DNA of 64,000 bases from Sinorhizobium chiapasense (GCF_036488675.1 NZ_CP133148.1:2728001-2792000), one strand, 5' to 3'; shown: positions 18,724 through 27,352, counted from the first letter of the stretch. Notes: a model not told the origin generated them from the sequence alone. A program made the numbers and translations.

Positions 18724-19185
18724 CACTATCGACAGCCAGCGCGCGACTGTCTCCTTAAATCGACCTCGATTTAAGGACAAAGACATGCAGCAATTCAAAA
18801 TGCTACAGCGCCCTTTGCGCGTCTGATAAGACGCGCGGCGCTGTAGGTCCAGCGCGCTGAGCGATTCGTCGGATCACGCGCCAATATGCGCCTTCCATCG
18901 AGAAGAAAGCTTGATCTGCGTTCGAAATTACTCGGACTTCTTCTTCTAACAGCACCATTTACTATTTGCCAATTCCTTCCACCAAACCCGGAACCCGAGC
19001 TAAATATCAAAATAGATCAAAGCATTACAGTAATTCCCGAGTCCATTCCAAGCACTGGCACTCACCGCCGCCTCCCCACAACCTCAACGTCGAAATTGAC
19101 AGTTTTCGCTTTCGGTCTCAACCTGTCCGTGCCGGATCATCGGCGCATCGCGGCTCATGGACGGGGGCCGCAGACGGAGGGTTCA
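18724..19185. other. intergenic region with an inverted type A repeat
   Basis: This 462-base gap holds a type A repeat in minus orientation (18745-18846) and then a stretch of 340 bases, AT-rich in its first part. A frame from 18886 is open into the next gene and encodes a hydrophobic patch, but it has no ribosome site and no family-like sequence, so I treat it as non-coding. Confidence 0.5.
18745..18846 (-). repeat. type A intergenic mosaic repeat, minus orientation
   Basis: Reads CTCCTTAAATCGACCTCG...GACATGCAG, linker CAATTCAAAATG, then CTACAGCGCCCTTTGCGCG...CGGCGCTGTAG: the reverse complement of the reference copy, 21 bases after the SH3b gene stop. Confidence 0.9.
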
Positions 19186-19452
19186 ATGGAAGCATTAATG
19201 CCTATCATTACCCAGTTAATCGCGGGGGCGGCTGGTGGCAATGCAGCCAGCGCCATGCTGAAGCAGCAGGCATTCGGGGTTGTTGCGCGCACGATCGTGG
19301 GAGCCATTGGCGGCCTCGGCGGCGGGTTCCTGATCCAGATGCTTGGCGGCGAAGCGGCAGCCACCGGCCTTGTCATGCAGGCAATTGGCGGAGTTGTCGG
19401 CGGCGGCGTGCTGAGCGGCATCGTCGGACAGTTCCTCGGCAAAACAGCGTGA
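19186..19452 (+). CDS. small glycine-rich membrane protein, unknown
   Basis: An 88-residue protein, MEALMPIITQLIAGAAGG..., made almost wholly of glycine/alanine-rich hydrophobic stretches (AIGGLGGGFLIQMLGG, MQAIGGVVGGGVLSGIVGQF). Such GxxxG-rich proteins occur throughout Rhizobiales as unassigned membrane proteins. The start has a clear ribosome site (CGGAGGG, 19175-19181) and a terminator follows. No function is known to me. Confidence 0.75.
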   Translation: MEALMPIITQLIAGAAGGNAASAMLKQQAFGVVARTIVGAIGGLGGGFLIQMLGGEAAATGLVMQAIGGVVGGGVLSGIVGQFLGKTA

Positions 19453-19483
19453 CGTCTCCCGAGCGATATCCGTAGCAAGACAA

Positions 19484-19506
19484 AAGGCGACCGCAGGTCG
19501 CCTTTT
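19484..19506 (+). terminator. rho-independent terminator after the glycine-rich membrane gene
   Basis: AAGGCGACC-GCA-GGTCGCCTT followed by TTCT; a perfect 9-bp stem, 31 bases after the stop. Confidence 0.9.
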
Positions 19507-19574
19507 CTGTTTCTGAATGCTTTAAAGGACGCCGTCTCCGGCTCTTCGGAGGCGCAATCGTTGTCCCAGGTCTC

Positions 19575-19674
19575 CTGCATGTTTTCCTAAATCGCACCCG
19601 ATTCATGGATAAGACATGCAATTCAAAGTGCTACAGCGTCCTTTGCGCGTCTGATGAGACGCGCGGCGCCGTAG
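19575..19674 (-). repeat. type A intergenic mosaic repeat, minus orientation
   Basis: Begins CTGCATGTTTTCCTAAATCG and ends GACGCGCGGCGCCGTAG, abutting the ilvE stop codon at 19676. Both modules are present; module 2 has a disturbed centre. Confidence 0.88.
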
Positions 19675-19675
19675 A

Positions 19676-20566
19676 CTATTCTGCCGCCGCGGCGACCGGA
19701 TTAACTTCCTTCGTATAGTCGTTCATCAGCGTTTCGGTGATCGTGGCTGGCGCGAAGCGATAGGGGCCGATCTCCGATACCGGAGTGACCTCGGCGGCCG
19801 AACCGGTCAGGAAGCATTCCGAAAAACCGGAAAGCTCTTCCGGCATGATTACCCGTTCGACCACCTCGTAGCCCCGGCGCTTGGCAAGCTCGATGACGGT
19901 CCGGCGCGTGATGCCGTCCAGGAAGCAGTCCGGCACAGGCGTATGGAGAACGCCGTCCTTTACGAAAAAGATGTTGGCGCCGGTCGCTTCGGCCACCTGA
20001 CCGCGCCAGTCGAGCATCAGAGCGTCCGCATAGCCCTTGGCTTCGGCCGCATGCTTCGAGATGGTGCAGATCATGTACAGGCCGGCGGCCTTGGATTTCG
20101 ACGGCGCGGTCCGCGGATCGGGACGACGATACTCGGCGATATCAAGGCGAATGCCCTTCAGCTTCTCGGCCGGATTGAAATAGCTGCCCCATTGCCAGAT
20201 GGCGATGGCGACGTTGATGCGGCTGTTCTGGGCGGAGACGCCCATCTGCTCGCTGCCGCGCCAGGCGATCGGGCGCACATAGGCTTCGGAAAAACCCTGG
20301 CGCTTCAGCAACTCCTTGCTGGCACTGTCGAGTTCATCGACCGAATAGGGGATCTTGAAGCCCAGAATGTCGGCAGACTGGTGAAGCCGCTGATTGTGTT
20401 CCGTAAGCTTGAAGATGCGCCCGCCATAAGCGCGCTCCCCTTCGAAGACCGCGCTCGCATAGTGCAGCCCATGCGTCAGCACATGTATCTTGGCATCCTT
20501 CCAGGGCACGAACTCGCCATTGAACCAGATTTCACCGTCCAACTGATCAAAGGGAATGGCTGCCAT
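19676..20566 (-). CDS. ilvE: branched-chain amino acid aminotransferase
   Basis: A 296-residue class IV PLP aminotransferase. The stretch VLTHGLHYASAVFEGERAYG, SEAYVRPIAWRG, the PLP-lysine region APSKSKAAGLY (K159 likely) and DGITRRTVIELAKRRGYEV identify IlvE, the last step of leucine, isoleucine and valine synthesis and the first of their breakdown. It is divergent from a MarR gene; a perfect dyad that overlaps a TTGACA on its strand lies between them (20760-20788), so MarR may control ilvE. Confidence 0.95.
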   Translation of the reverse strand: MAAIPFDQLDGEIWFNGEFVPWKDAKIHVLTHGLHYASAVFEGERAYGGRIFKLTEHNQRLHQSADILGFKIPYSVDELDSASKELLKRQGFSEAYVRPIAWRGSEQMGVSAQNSRINVAIAIWQWGSYFNPAEKLKGIRLDIAEYRRPDPRTAPSKSKAAGLYMICTISKHAAEAKGYADALMLDWRGQVAEATGANIFFVKDGVLHTPVPDCFLDGITRRTVIELAKRRGYEVVERVIMPEELSGFSECFLTGSAAEVTPVSEIGPYRFAPATITETLMNDYTKEVNPVAAAAE

Positions 20567-20759
20567 GGTGTTATCCTCCGGCGCATGTGCGCCATAACTA
20601 TTGTTGATTATCTTGCTGTTTCCAGTTTATCGGCAAATAGACTGGGGGAGAATTCAATTTCACGATTTTGGATTTGCCAACGAAAACGCGCGGCCTATCC
20701 TCCAGCGGCGACGCCGGGCCTGATGCCTGCCCGACGAGCCGATCGCTATCAATGACGTA

Positions 20760-20788
20760 AAAATATGTCAACAAAACTGACATATTTT
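20760..20788. promoter_or_regulatory. perfect 11-bp inverted repeat, probable MarR operator
   Basis: AAAATATGTCA-ACAAAAC-TGACATATTTT: two identical 11-base arms, 7 bases apart, in the gap between ilvE and the MarR gene. Its minus strand contains TTGACA (20771-20766), a likely -35 box for ilvE. The dyad ends 46 bases before the MarR start. Size and AT-richness are typical of MarR sites. It could regulate both genes. Confidence 0.65.
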
Positions 20789-20834
20789 GCGATATATTTC
20801 GTAAGGCACAATTTGGTTGAAAGGAAAGAACTGC

Positions 20835-21314
20835 GTGCCCGGCCAACCCAAGGACAACACCGAGTACCTGACCGAAGTTGCCGGTGAGGAGGACACAATA
20901 GACTTCGAGATCATCGAACTGCTGTTCTTTGCCTATCGCGATTTCACCGGTGATCCGGACGCCATACTCGAAAAGAGCGGCTTTGGCCGCGCACACCACC
21001 GCGTCGTGCATTTCGTCAACCGCGAGCCCGGAATGACCGTTGCCGACCTTCTCGAGACATTGAAGATCACCAAGCAGAGCCTCGCACGCGTTTTGAAGCA
21101 GCTCATCGATTCCGGCTATATTCGTCAGGTAACCGGCCCCGAGGACAGGCGGCAGCGAATGCTTTACACCACGCAGGAAGGCAAGGCGCTGGCCCGTGCG
21201 CTTGCGGAGCCACAGTCCCGCCGCATAGCCGAGGCATTGGCAAAGACCGGTCCCGGCGCGCGTGAAACAGTGAAGCGTTTTCTCGCCAACATGAAAAATG
21301 CCGCCGCGGACTGA
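20835..21314 (+). CDS. MarR-family transcriptional regulator (PetP-like)
   Basis: A 159-residue winged-helix regulator. The recognition region MTVADLLETLKITKQSLARVL and the wing TGPEDRRQRMLYTTQEG (about residues 70-115) are MarR features. I chose GTG 20835 because AAAGGAAAG precedes it at good spacing; TTG 20817 is an upstream alternative. The gene sits 142 bases before an OmpR-type regulator gene and a kinase gene, like petP-petR of Rhodobacter, where PetP is a MarR-type protein (established for that pair; transfer here is inference). Confidence 0.9.
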   Translation: MPGQPKDNTEYLTEVAGEEDTIDFEIIELLFFAYRDFTGDPDAILEKSGFGRAHHRVVHFVNREPGMTVADLLETLKITKQSLARVLKQLIDSGYIRQVTGPEDRRQRMLYTTQEGKALARALAEPQSRRIAEALAKTGPGARETVKRFLANMKNAAAD

Positions 21315-21456
21315 TGTTCACGGGGTCTGCGTCTTGAGCTTGATTCGAGCGAGGAAGACAGACCCCTGGAATCGGGGAATTGGGCGGCCGCCACGCGTCT
21401 GCTTGAATGCTTGATCCAGCCAGCCGGGCTTTGCGGAAAATGAGGGTAGTCGAGCC

Positions 21457-22158
21457 ATGACAGTTAAAGCGAAAGTCTCCGACGATGCGGCGCATCTTCT
21501 GATCGTCGATGACGACCGGCGGATTCGCGACCTGCTCAATCGCTACCTGGTCGAGCAGGGTTTCCGTGTGACGACGGCGGCCGACGCCGACGAGGCGCGG
21601 CGCAAGCTGATCGGCATCGATTTCGACCTCCTGATCGTCGACGTGATGATGCCCGGCGAAAGCGGCATTCAACTGACGCAGAGCCTGAGGCAGATCAAGA
21701 CGGTGCCGATAATCATGCTGACGGCGCTGGCGGAATCGAATTCGCGCATCGAGGGCCTTGAGGCCGGTGCGGACGACTATCTGCCGAAGCCCTTCGAGCC
21801 GCGCGAACTCGTGCTCAGAATCAGCAACATCCTGCGCCGCAACCAGCCGGCACAGGCGCCCAAGGTGGATCAGGTCATTTTTGGTCCCTACACCTTCTCC
21901 GTGGTGCGTAAGGAGCTCCGCCGCGGCGCCGATCATATCCGGCTGACCGACCGCGAGCAGGAAATCATGACCCTGTTTTCCCAACGCGCCGGGGAGACCA
22001 TTCCGCGGCATGAACTGATCGGAGACGACGCCGAGGTCGGTGAACGGACGATCGACGTGCAAATCAACCGGCTGAGGCGCAAGATTGAGGATGACCCGTC
22101 CAACCCCATCTGGCTTCAGACGGTCCGCGGCATCGGATACCGGCTGAGTGTGGACTGA
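21457..22158 (+). CDS. OmpR-family response regulator (PetR-like)
   Basis: A 233-residue two-component regulator: receiver domain with the acidic triad DDD (18-20), phospho-acceptor D62 in LLIVDVMMPG, T89 and K111 (LPKPFEP), then a C-terminal winged helix (about residues 135-230) ending TVRGIGYRL. It is followed after 14 bases by its likely kinase. The order MarR-regulator-kinase and the sequence resemble PetR of alphaproteobacteria. All switch residues are present. Confidence 0.94.
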   Translation: MTVKAKVSDDAAHLLIVDDDRRIRDLLNRYLVEQGFRVTTAADADEARRKLIGIDFDLLIVDVMMPGESGIQLTQSLRQIKTVPIIMLTALAESNSRIEGLEAGADDYLPKPFEPRELVLRISNILRRNQPAQAPKVDQVIFGPYTFSVVRKELRRGADHIRLTDREQEIMTLFSQRAGETIPRHELIGDDAEVGERTIDVQINRLRRKIEDDPSNPIWLQTVRGIGYRLSVD

Positions 22159-22172
22159 AATGCGGGAGAGTC

Positions 22173-23555
22173 ATGGCAAGCTTTGACAGCATCAGGCGCG
22201 AAAGAACGGGCCCGGCCGACGGCGCCTGGAAACGCCTGACGCGGTGGTTGCGCCGCCGCCTGCCGATCGGCCTCTACGCACGTTCGCTGCTGATCGTCAT
22301 CATTCCAATGGTACTGCTGCAGTCGGTCGTCGCCTTCGTCTTCATGGAGCGCCACTGGCAGCTCGTCACGCAACGCCTCTCGGCCGCCGTGACCAGCGAC
22401 ATAGCCGCGATCGTCGATCTGATCACGACCTTTCCGCGCGATGGCGATATCGACCAGGTCGTGCGCATTGCCCGTGAACAGCTTAATCTCAACATTGCCG
22501 TCGAGCCTGGCGGCGATTTGCCACCGCCACGCCCCAAGCCGTTCTTCGAAATCCTCGACCAGATTCTGAGCGAGGAGATTTCGAACCAGATCCGCCGCCC
22601 CTTCTGGATCGACACTGTCGGCAACTCGAAGATCGTCGAGATCCGCATCAAGCTCGACGACGGCCGTATTCTGAGGGTCTATGCCCGGCGCAACCAGGCC
22701 TATGCATCCAACACCCATATCTTCCTGGTCTGGATGGTCGGCGCCTCGCTTGTGCTGCTGACGATCGCGATCCTCTTCCTGCGCGGGCAGATCAGGCCGA
22801 TCCTCGCGCTGGCGAGCGCCGCGGAAAGTTTCGGCAAGGGCCAGAAGATCGACGACTTCGCGCCGCGCGGGGCCGAGGAAATCCGCCGCGCCGGTCTAGC
22901 CTTCATCCTCATGCGCGAGCGCATCGAGCGCCAGATCGAGCAGCGGACCGCAATGCTCACCGGCGTCAGCCATGACCTGCGCACGATCCTCACGCGCTTC
23001 AAGCTGCAGCTCGCACTCGCCGGCAACAACCCGGACCTCGAAAGCCTCAACCAGGATGTCGAGGACATGCAGAACATGCTGGAGGGCTACCTTGCCTTCG
23101 CACGGGGCGAGGCAGAAGAGGACGTCGGCGAGCTGAAGCTCAGCGACCTCATGACCCGCCTTGCAGCCGAGGCGGAGCTATATGGCAGGACGCTGACGAC
23201 CTCCATCGACGGAGAAGACGATATCCGGGTGAGGCCCGCCGCCTTCACCCGCCTCGTCGCCAATCTCGCATCGAATGCCTATCGCTATGCCAATTCGGTA
23301 CGGATCGAGGCGCGCCACAGTGCCAAGTGGCTGACGATTACGGTCGACGACGACGGCCCCGGCATTCCGGAGTGGTCCAGGGAGGACGTGTTCAAGCCGT
23401 TCTTCCGCCTCGACGAGGCCCGCAATCTCGACAGTTCCGGTACGGGGCTCGGCCTGGCGATCGCCCGCGATATCGCGCGAAGCCACGGAGGAAACGTCAC
23501 GCTCGGCGACAGTCCGCTCGGCGGTTTGCGCGCGACGGTACGCGTGCCGACCTGA
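22173..23555 (+). CDS. sensor histidine kinase (EnvZ-like)
   Basis: A 460-residue inner-membrane kinase. TM1 is about residues 37-58, a periplasmic loop of about 120 residues with a proline-rich GGDLPPPRPKPFF segment follows, TM2 is about 182-204, then HAMP, the H-box VSHDLRT with H267, and an ATPase domain with NLASNAYRYA (N box), DDDGPGIP (G1) and GTGLGLAIARDI (G2). All catalytic motifs are intact. It should phosphorylate the regulator encoded just before it. The signal is unknown. Confidence 0.94.
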   Translation: MASFDSIRRERTGPADGAWKRLTRWLRRRLPIGLYARSLLIVIIPMVLLQSVVAFVFMERHWQLVTQRLSAAVTSDIAAIVDLITTFPRDGDIDQVVRIAREQLNLNIAVEPGGDLPPPRPKPFFEILDQILSEEISNQIRRPFWIDTVGNSKIVEIRIKLDDGRILRVYARRNQAYASNTHIFLVWMVGASLVLLTIAILFLRGQIRPILALASAAESFGKGQKIDDFAPRGAEEIRRAGLAFILMRERIERQIEQRTAMLTGVSHDLRTILTRFKLQLALAGNNPDLESLNQDVEDMQNMLEGYLAFARGEAEEDVGELKLSDLMTRLAAEAELYGRTLTTSIDGEDDIRVRPAAFTRLVANLASNAYRYANSVRIEARHSAKWLTITVDDDGPGIPEWSREDVFKPFFRLDEARNLDSSGTGLGLAIARDIARSHGGNVTLGDSPLGGLRATVRVPT

Positions 23556-23749
23556 TGTCGATGGCATTTGTGCGACCAACGCGCGGCGCGGCGCGTGCGG
23601 AGCTTCCGCATTCCTTGGCGCGTAGAGCGGGCCGTGGACAGCAAAGTCGGCAAGCGCGCTGCTCGGGAGTCGTCACCGTTCGGGATTGGCGAACGGGCCG
23701 CCTTTAGCTATCAATGCTATAACCGTCCAACAATCGGGAACCGCCACCG

Positions 23750-24532
23750 ATGGCTATCGAAGCGATTCTCTCCGGATATGAAATCGTGGCCCTGATTGCC
23801 AACAGCGAAGACGTCGACGTCGACGCGGTCGTGCGCGCAATGCCGGAAAGAACGCTGTATGTCTTCTTTACCGGCTGCGCAAAGGTGCTGACGCGTCCCT
23901 TTGACAGGGATGCGGTGCTTTGCCACCGGCTCGTCGCCGACGGCACGCGCTTCCTGAAGTCGCAGAAGTATTTCGACAGGGCGTATTCGCTCTTCTCGCA
24001 GCCGCTCAAGGCCGAGATTGGCGTTCTCGCCGATCGCGGCGTGCCCGAAGGCGCGCCGCGGGTGACGACTGCACGCAGGAGCACCCTTGTGCCCTACTCC
24101 CTGGACTTCGACCACGCTTTTGGGTCGCTCTATCCGGTCGGCCGCATGCCGACAACTGGCTTTGCCGTCGCCCTGTGGCTGGTCGAGAAGGTCCCGCACG
24201 CAAATGTCGCTCTCTGCGGATTTACAGGCACGGCGGGTCTGCAGTTCAACATGTATAGCGAGCACGACTGGACCTTCGAGCAGATCATGTTGCAACTTCT
24301 CGCCAAGAAGGGGCGCATCCGACGCTTCGAAGAGAGACTTTGCGAACCGGCAGGCGCGTTGGCGCGCATCTGCAGCCGCTTCCCCGAATTCGACGAGGCA
24401 ACGATCGCACTCGTGGCCGCCAACGTGCTGGCAAGCCGCTTGACCGGCACGGAGCGTCAGGTCGCCAGGCTTTGGGCAAGGACGAAGCTCGAGCGCAAGA
24501 TCCGCGGATTCTTCAAACGCTTCAAACGTTGA
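23750..24532 (+). CDS. sialyltransferase (GT29)-like glycosyltransferase, putative
   Basis: A 260-residue soluble protein. Early VALIANSEDV suggests a nucleotide-binding fold, and the region GRMPTTGFAVALWLVEK...VALCGFTG...SEHDWTFEQ (about residues 130-185) resembles the sialyl motifs (P-[ST]-[ST]-G ... H-x-x-x-E) of family GT29. The basic tail KLERKIRGFFKRFKR may attach it to membrane. A role in capsule or lipopolysaccharide sugar transfer is inference. It is convergent with another glycosyltransferase-like gene. No sialic acid synthesis gene is visible nearby. Confidence 0.55.
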   Translation: MAIEAILSGYEIVALIANSEDVDVDAVVRAMPERTLYVFFTGCAKVLTRPFDRDAVLCHRLVADGTRFLKSQKYFDRAYSLFSQPLKAEIGVLADRGVPEGAPRVTTARRSTLVPYSLDFDHAFGSLYPVGRMPTTGFAVALWLVEKVPHANVALCGFTGTAGLQFNMYSEHDWTFEQIMLQLLAKKGRIRRFEERLCEPAGALARICSRFPEFDEATIALVAANVLASRLTGTERQVARLWARTKLERKIRGFFKRFKR

Positions 24533-24587
24533 TACCCGCGCTGCGGGTTGCCAAATTGCCGTTGGAGCTGGCCGGTGTCATGCGGCA

Positions 24588-25271
24588 TTACCGTTGCGCA
24601 ACAAAGAGGACCCGATCGCGGGTGGCGAACCACTCCTCGGCATAATCATCGTTCTTGTATTCCGCAAAGTACGGGCCTCCGTCGGTGAAGTGCACGAGGT
24701 TGGCCGCCGGATTGTAGTCATACTCGTTGACCAGCCAATTCCAGGTCGGCGGCAGTGCACCGATCAACTCCTCCGATTCCAGCCATTTGAACTGGTGCAG
24801 TTGCAGGCCGGTTGCCGTGTTGACGTAGTCCGGCGTAAGCGCCGTGCATTTGGCGTTGTTGAAGAGGATGACGCTCGACCAGTTTTTCTTTTCATATTTC
24901 GTTTGCGTCTGACCGAGGAACTTTGTCTCGATTTTGGGCGTGTACTCGTGCTTCACGCACATCACGGCATAGCGCTCGTCGCGTAATTGCCACAGCCGAG
25001 CGATGTCGGTTCGCATCAGCATGTCGCAATCGGCGAAGAGACTCCATCCCTGATAGCGACTGAGATAAGGAACGAGGAAGCGGGAAAACGAGAACTCGGT
25101 CGACTGCAACGGATTGCGCTCGCGGGTGAAAATCCCTCCCAGAGTGCTCAATGCGATTGGTAGAAACTCAACCGGAATCGAGCTCTTCTCCAGAATGCTC
25201 TGGCAAAAAACGTGATAGGCGACGACCTCCTTGCTGTCGAAGCCGATGAAGACGCGCGTCGTGTTCACCAT
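24588..25271 (-). CDS. GT8-like glycosyltransferase
   Basis: A 227-residue cytoplasmic protein. Near the N-terminus RVFIGFDSKEVVAYHVF, then YQGWSLFADCDMLM with a DCD motif (metal and sugar-nucleotide binding in GT-A folds), then WNWLVNEYDY and a late VHFTDGGPYF (HxxxGGP, like the GT8 metal His). The start at 25271 has GGAGGA before it. It probably transfers a hexose in envelope polysaccharide synthesis. Donor and acceptor are unknown. Confidence 0.72.
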   Translation of the reverse strand: MVNTTRVFIGFDSKEVVAYHVFCQSILEKSSIPVEFLPIALSTLGGIFTRERNPLQSTEFSFSRFLVPYLSRYQGWSLFADCDMLMRTDIARLWQLRDERYAVMCVKHEYTPKIETKFLGQTQTKYEKKNWSSVILFNNAKCTALTPDYVNTATGLQLHQFKWLESEELIGALPPTWNWLVNEYDYNPAANLVHFTDGGPYFAEYKNDDYAEEWFATRDRVLFVAQR

Positions 25272-25595
25272 TTCTCCTCCCACCGAAATCATCGCCGGCC
25301 GCGTGCCAGCCATGTGGCACAGCAACCAACCCGGGAAGATTCGCGACAGGACAAGCCATAGTCAAGGGCTCCATATGCAAAATGCCTGCTGCATGTGTCC
25401 TTAAATTGATTTCGATTTAAGGACACATGCAGCAATTCAAAATGCGGCCCTTGCACGTCCGATGACACGCGGCCTCTGCGATCCAACGAAAGCTGGCCGG
25501 CTCCGATTCAAGAATAAGGCCATGCAGTAGTCGCCCACGTCGATGATTTTGAGCTGATTCAATCCAAAATCATCGCGATCTAATAAAGAATTACG
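25272..25595. other. intergenic region with remains of two type A repeats
   Basis: Between two minus-strand genes. A minus-oriented type A repeat with a perfect module 2 (25385-25480) is followed by a plus-oriented half module (TCCGATTCAAGAATAAGGCCATGCAG, 25502-25528). The rest has no recognisable gene. Confidence 0.55.
25385..25480 (-). repeat. type A intergenic mosaic repeat, minus orientation, module 1 decayed
   Basis: Module 2 is perfect: CTGCATGTGTCCTTAAAT...ATTTAAGGACACATGCAG. After the linker CAATTCAAAATG, module 1 is eroded (CGGCCCTTGCACGTCCGATG...). Confidence 0.8.
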
Positions 25596-26168
25596 CTACC
25601 TCGAATAGGTGGACGTAAAGCCGCGTCGCTTGTTGAAGCGGTGCCAGGCGTCGATCCGCCGTGGATGGCGAGCGCGCATTGCGTCGAGCGGGGCAAGCAG
25701 CCTGCCTTCGCTGCCAAGGGACGCATCGAGGATTTCGATGATCCGGCGGTTCGGCCAGGGCTTGCGGGTGATCGTCAGCAGCGCCGCGAAGGCCTCCTCT
25801 TCCCTGCCCTTTCCCAACTGATGGGCAATCAGCCCGTAGGCGAAGGCCGTCGAGCGGCTGACACCGGCATGGCAATGAACCAGGATACGGCTCGATCGAT
25901 CGTCGGAGACCCGCCTCATGGCCCCGAAGACATCGTGGACGAGATCAGGGAAATGCCGCGTCGCGCCGACATTTTCCTGATCTCGCATGCGCACGATGCG
26001 GTGCGCGACATCGGCGATGACCGGCACGTCCGCATCCGGCAGTTCCGGATCGAGAAGCGAAAGCACATGGCTCGCCCGCCATTCTCGCGCGACCTCCGCC
26101 GCACGCAACAGGCAGGAAACCTTGACGCGTTCGGGGATCAGGTCGCGGTCAATCGTCATGATGCTCAC
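25596..26168 (-). CDS. dual-specificity/tyrosine phosphatase family protein
   Basis: A 190-residue protein with the Cys-based phosphatase signature HCHAGVSRS (C99, R105) and a candidate general acid D63 in VRMRDQEN. It is last in a minus-strand operon ybjN-proC-CsaA-like-phosphatase, and its ATG overlaps the stop of the CsaA-like gene, so it is translationally coupled. The late section LDAMRARHPRR is basic. Whether it acts on protein or small-molecule phosphates is not clear. Confidence 0.88.
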   Translation of the reverse strand: MSIMTIDRDLIPERVKVSCLLRAAEVAREWRASHVLSLLDPELPDADVPVIADVAHRIVRMRDQENVGATRHFPDLVHDVFGAMRRVSDDRSSRILVHCHAGVSRSTAFAYGLIAHQLGKGREEEAFAALLTITRKPWPNRRIIEILDASLGSEGRLLAPLDAMRARHPRRIDAWHRFNKRRGFTSTYSR

Positions 26169-26509
26169 ATCAACTTCTTGCCGTTCGGAACAGGCTTGTC
26201 GGTCGCCGCCAGCACAATCGCCCCTGCCTCATCTTCAAAGCCGAGGGTCAGCACCTCGGAACGCACGGGGCCGATCTGGCGCGGAGGGAAATTAACGACG
26301 CCCAGCACCTGCCGTCCGACGAGATCCTCCGGCTTGTAGTGGACCGTAATCTGCGCCGATGACCGTTTTATGCCGATGTCAGGGCCAAAATCGATTTTCA
26401 GCTTGAGGGCAGGCTTGCGGGCCTCCGGGAAAGGCTCGGCCTCGATGATCGTGCCGACGCGAATGTCGACGCGCTCGAAATCGGCGAAGGAAATGGTTTC
26501 GGCCATCAT
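26165..26509 (-). CDS. CsaA-like tRNA-binding domain protein
   Basis: A 114-residue OB-fold protein consisting of one tRNA-binding domain: FERVDIRVGTIIEAEPFPEA, then SSAQITVHYKPEDLVGRQVLGVVNFPPRQIG. CsaA-type proteins bind tRNA-like RNA and have chaperone-like activity in Bacillus; an RNA-binding role is inferred. Third gene of the operon, 23 bases after proC, overlapping the phosphatase start by four bases. Confidence 0.9.
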   Translation of the reverse strand: MMAETISFADFERVDIRVGTIIEAEPFPEARKPALKLKIDFGPDIGIKRSSAQITVHYKPEDLVGRQVLGVVNFPPRQIGPVRSEVLTLGFEDEAGAIVLAATDKPVPNGKKLM

Positions 26510-26532
26510 CGTGCTCTTGAATTTGCGGTGAC

Positions 26533-27351
26533 TTATCCGGCCAGTTCCTCTGCCCGTTTGCGCGCGGCCGCAATGGCCTTTTCGAAGAGCGGCTGCATTC
26601 CGTCGTCGGCCATCAGAATGTCGAGCGCCGCGGCCGTTGTGCCGCCGGGAGAGGTTACGTTCTGGCGCAGCTGCGCGGCTTCGTCGGGGGACTGATGCAG
26701 GAGTTCACCAGCCCCCGCGACGGTTTCCCGAGCGAGACGCATGGCGAGGTCCGCCTTGAGACCGGCCCTGCGCCCGGCCTCCGCCATGCACTCGACGAGA
26801 TAGAAGACATAGGCCGGCCCACTGCCGGAAACGGCCGTCACGGCATCGATGTCGGCTTCGGTCTCGACCCATTCGACCGGACCGCTGACTTTCAGCAGGT
26901 CATGCACCAGAGTACGCCGCGCCTCGGTTACGCGAGCATTCGCGTAGGCGCCGGTCACGCCGCGGCCGATCATCGCCGGGGTATTCGGCATGGCACGCAC
27001 GGTCGCGGCCTCACCGAGATGGCTTTCGATGAACCGGAGCGTCTTGCCCGCGGCGACGGAAACGATGACTGTCTCCGGACCGACAAGCCCTTTGAGCGGC
27101 GGCAATACGGTGTCCATAATCTGGGGTTTGACGGCCAGGAAGAGCACGCCCGCCTTGACGCCTTCCGGCGCGGACGTGGCATGGCTGACGCCATTGTCGG
27201 CAATAAGCTTGGCCATCGCCGGCGGCGGACCCGGATCGATGACGAGGACGTCGCCGCCCTTGACGCCGCTCTTCAGCCAGCCGCCGAGCATCGCGCCGCC
27301 CATATTGCCGGCGCCGATGAGGACGATTGGACCAGACACGGCTACAGCCAT
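26533..27351 (-). CDS. proC: pyrroline-5-carboxylate reductase
   Basis: A 272-residue reductase making proline from pyrroline-5-carboxylate with NAD(P)H. Rossmann motif IGAGNMGGAM at the N-terminus, VKPQIMDTVLP, RAMPNTPAMIGRGVTGA, then the signature SGSGPAYVFYLVECM and NVTSPGGTTAAAL. Length is typical. The ATG begins one base after the stop of the upstream ybjN gene, so the two are coupled. Confidence 0.96.
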   Translation of the reverse strand: MAVAVSGPIVLIGAGNMGGAMLGGWLKSGVKGGDVLVIDPGPPPAMAKLIADNGVSHATSAPEGVKAGVLFLAVKPQIMDTVLPPLKGLVGPETVIVSVAAGKTLRFIESHLGEAATVRAMPNTPAMIGRGVTGAYANARVTEARRTLVHDLLKVSGPVEWVETEADIDAVTAVSGSGPAYVFYLVECMAEAGRRAGLKADLAMRLARETVAGAGELLHQSPDEAAQLRQNVTSPGGTTAAALDILMADDGMQPLFEKAIAAARKRAEELAG

Positions 27352-27352
27352 C

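Noticed and set aside
18886..19185. Extended N-terminus for the glycine-rich membrane protein
   Set aside because: No ribosome site at 18886; a clear one lies before 19186.
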